From an uncultured Oscillospiraceae bacterium (GTDB lineage: Bacteria; Bacillota; Clostridia; Oscillospirales; Oscillospiraceae), in the NCBI GenBank assembly GCA_947631595.1, contig CANRLZ010000005.1:1-64000 (forward strand): 64,000 nucleotides of DNA, read 5' to 3'. Position 1 is the stretch's first letter, and the number at the start of each line of letters is the position of its first letter. Below are positions 62,802-64,000 of this stretch, piece after piece. The position numbers and the translations under genes are program-made. Under the pieces are notes generated by a model. That model searched no databases, was not told the DNA's origin, and was given only the letters and a program-made list of their open reading frames with translations.

Positions 62802-64000
62802 TTAGGCGTCCAGGTTCACGGTGCGGATGATGTAGACGTAGTCGCACAGGTCGTTCTGAGCGTCAGCGATCAGAGCGACATAGGAGTAGTTGGCGTCGTA
62901 CACGTTGGGATCCATATCCACGGTGTCGTTCACACCCAGGATCTGGACGCCGGCGTAGCCGGGCTTATCCTTAGCGTGGTTCTCCTTGTCGGCGCCCATG
63001 TCGATCAGGACCACGACGGTCTTGTCGTCCACGGTGAAGCCCTTGTCGCCCTCGGCGGTGTCGTTGATGGTCACAACGCCGTCGCCGTACTCGACCAGAG
63101 CACCCTTGTGGACGGTGCCGTTGGCGTACATATCCTCAGCGACCTGCTCCACGGAGTTCACAACACCCTCGTTGACCTCGTCGATGGCGAAGAGACGATC
63201 GGAGTTGTAGGGGATAGCAGTGGTGTCGCTGATGACGTTCCAGGCGTCCTCGGAGAAGACCATGGTGGTCTCCTCACCCTTGGCGCTCAGAACCCGGGCG
63301 GTGTAGTTGCCGTCCACGTCACGGTTGGCGTTGGTGCTGCGGACGAAGACGAAGCCGTCGGGGATGTCGTCGGCCAGAGCGGAAGCCTTGATGAAGACGA
63401 ACTTGGCGCTGCCCATGGCGCCACCGGTGGTGTCGTTGCGCTCATAGATGGCCACGCCGCCGGCGATGTTGCTGCGGCTCACGGCGGGGACATTGGCATA
63501 GCCAGTGTAGGCGCCGAAGGTCTGGGTGTCGCCGTTGTCCTTCATCACCATGAAGACGGTGTTGGAGTTAGCGCTGTTGGTGCCATCGAAGGAGGGACGC
63601 TTCACGATGCCGTCGACATAGCTCTTGCTGACCTCAGACTGACGAGCGTAGTCGTTGGTGCGCTGCATCAGCTTGGCGATCTCGTAGTAGCCGTTGGCGT
63701 CCACGCGATAGGAGAAGAAGCCGTCAGCATAGGAGAAGCAAGCGTCGCCGTTGGCGTCGGTGCTGGTCATCAGGGTGTCAGCGACGTCGCTGATGCTGAT
63801 GACGCGGTTGGCGTTGGTGGAGGTGACGCGATCGTCAGCCACGATGGTCTTCATGGTGGGATAGGGGGTGCCCACGCCGATCTTGTTCACGCGAACCACC
63901 TCGGTGGTGCCGTCGGTGAACATCAGCTTGGCCTCGAGGTACTCGCTGGCGTCGATGGAGCCATTGCTGATCCACTTGCTCTCCAGAACCACGGCCACAT
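62802..64000 (-). CDS. C-terminal part of a probable S-layer/surface protein (5' end outside window)
   Basis: At least 399 codons are open to the window edge. No signal peptide or SLH domain is seen in this part. The protein is rich in Asp, Thr, Asn, Val and small residues, with repeated beta-strand-like segments (VMVMKDNGDTQTFGAYTGY, FVRSTNANRDVDGNYTARV, FTVDDKTVVVLIDMG). These are typical of the extracellular part of SLH-anchored surface proteins in Oscillospirales. Codon use is strongly biased to a few codons, consistent with high expression. Function unknown. Ends with TAA before a strong terminator. Confidence 0.65.
   Translation of the reverse strand, partial: VAVVLESKWISNGSIDASEYLEAKLMFTDGTTEVVRVNKIGVGTPYPTMKTIVADDRVTSTNANRVISISDVADTLMTSTDANGDACFSYADGFFSYRVDANGYYEIAKLMQRTNDYARQSEVSKSYVDGIVKRPSFDGTNSANSNTVFMVMKDNGDTQTFGAYTGYANVPAVSRSNIAGGVAIYERNDTTGGAMGSAKFVFIKASALADDIPDGFVFVRSTNANRDVDGNYTARVLSAKGEETTMVFSEDAWNVISDTTAIPYNSDRLFAIDEVNEGVVNSVEQVAEDMYANGTVHKGALVEYGDGVVTINDTAEGDKGFTVDDKTVVVLIDMGADKENHAKDKPGYAGVQILGVNDTVDMDPNVYDANYSYVALIADAQNDLCDYVYIIRTVNLDA

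Overview
The window suggests a GC-rich, spore-forming Clostridia member, probably Oscillospirales (Flavonifractor/Oscillibacter-like). This is inferred from spo0A and spoVT, hemZ, a TAXI-type TRAP transporter, the uninterrupted S10-spc-alpha ribosomal order and the gut-type mobilizable element. No rRNA, tRNA or CRISPR array was seen.

Region by region: (1) 1-5131, a giant exported pilin/adhesin-like protein, 3' end outside the window. (2) 5.4-8.6 kb, a TAXI TRAP transporter. (3) 8.7-31.2 kb, spoVT split in two by a 21.9-kb integrative element. The first 34 SpoVT codons lie at 8754-8855 behind a sigma-G-like promoter. The remaining 145 codons lie at 30764-31201. A 17-bp direct repeat (8839-8855 and 30747-30763) marks the junctions, and joining across it gives a 179-residue SpoVT in frame. 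The element carries a sugar-acid cassette (IlvD/Edd dehydratase, GntP permease, GntR regulator), IS256 and IS1182 relics, a PIN-like membrane protein, a small resolvase, a two-gene restriction-modification system, a DUF6076 protein, a RepA-like ATPase, MobC, a relaxase with an overlapping membrane-protein gene, a RhuM protein and a large serine recombinase. The recombinase reads straight through the right junction into SpoVT. (4) 31.4-37.6 kb, spo0A, an XRE repressor divergent from a small operon of exported proteins, and recG. (5) 37.7-54.2 kb, the complete S10-spc-alpha cluster on the minus strand from one consensus promoter, with unusual extensions on L5, S3 and L3. (6) 54.2-60.6 kb, housekeeping genes: BrkB-like membrane protein, nucleotidyltransferase, NYN/LOTUS protein, metallohydrolase, hemZ, nucleoside kinase, Mrp ATPase. 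(7) 60.7-62.6 kb, an operon of an alanine-racemase-like protein lacking the PLP lysine, dtd and ridA. (8) 62.8-64 kb, the C-terminal part of a probable surface protein.

The main discovery candidate is the spoVT-intervening element. Site-specific recombination between the two 17-bp copies would rebuild the sporulation regulator and at the same time replace the C-terminus of the recombinase (a SpoVT-derived domain when integrated, a 29-residue tail when circular). This resembles skin and SPbeta-type intervening elements, but spoVT acts in the forespore, so excision there would be inherited. Other good leads are an L5 protein with a LEA-like 11-mer repeat extension, a PLP-lysine-less alanine racemase homologue, a PIN-like membrane protein, and a shared operator motif in the sugar-acid cassette.
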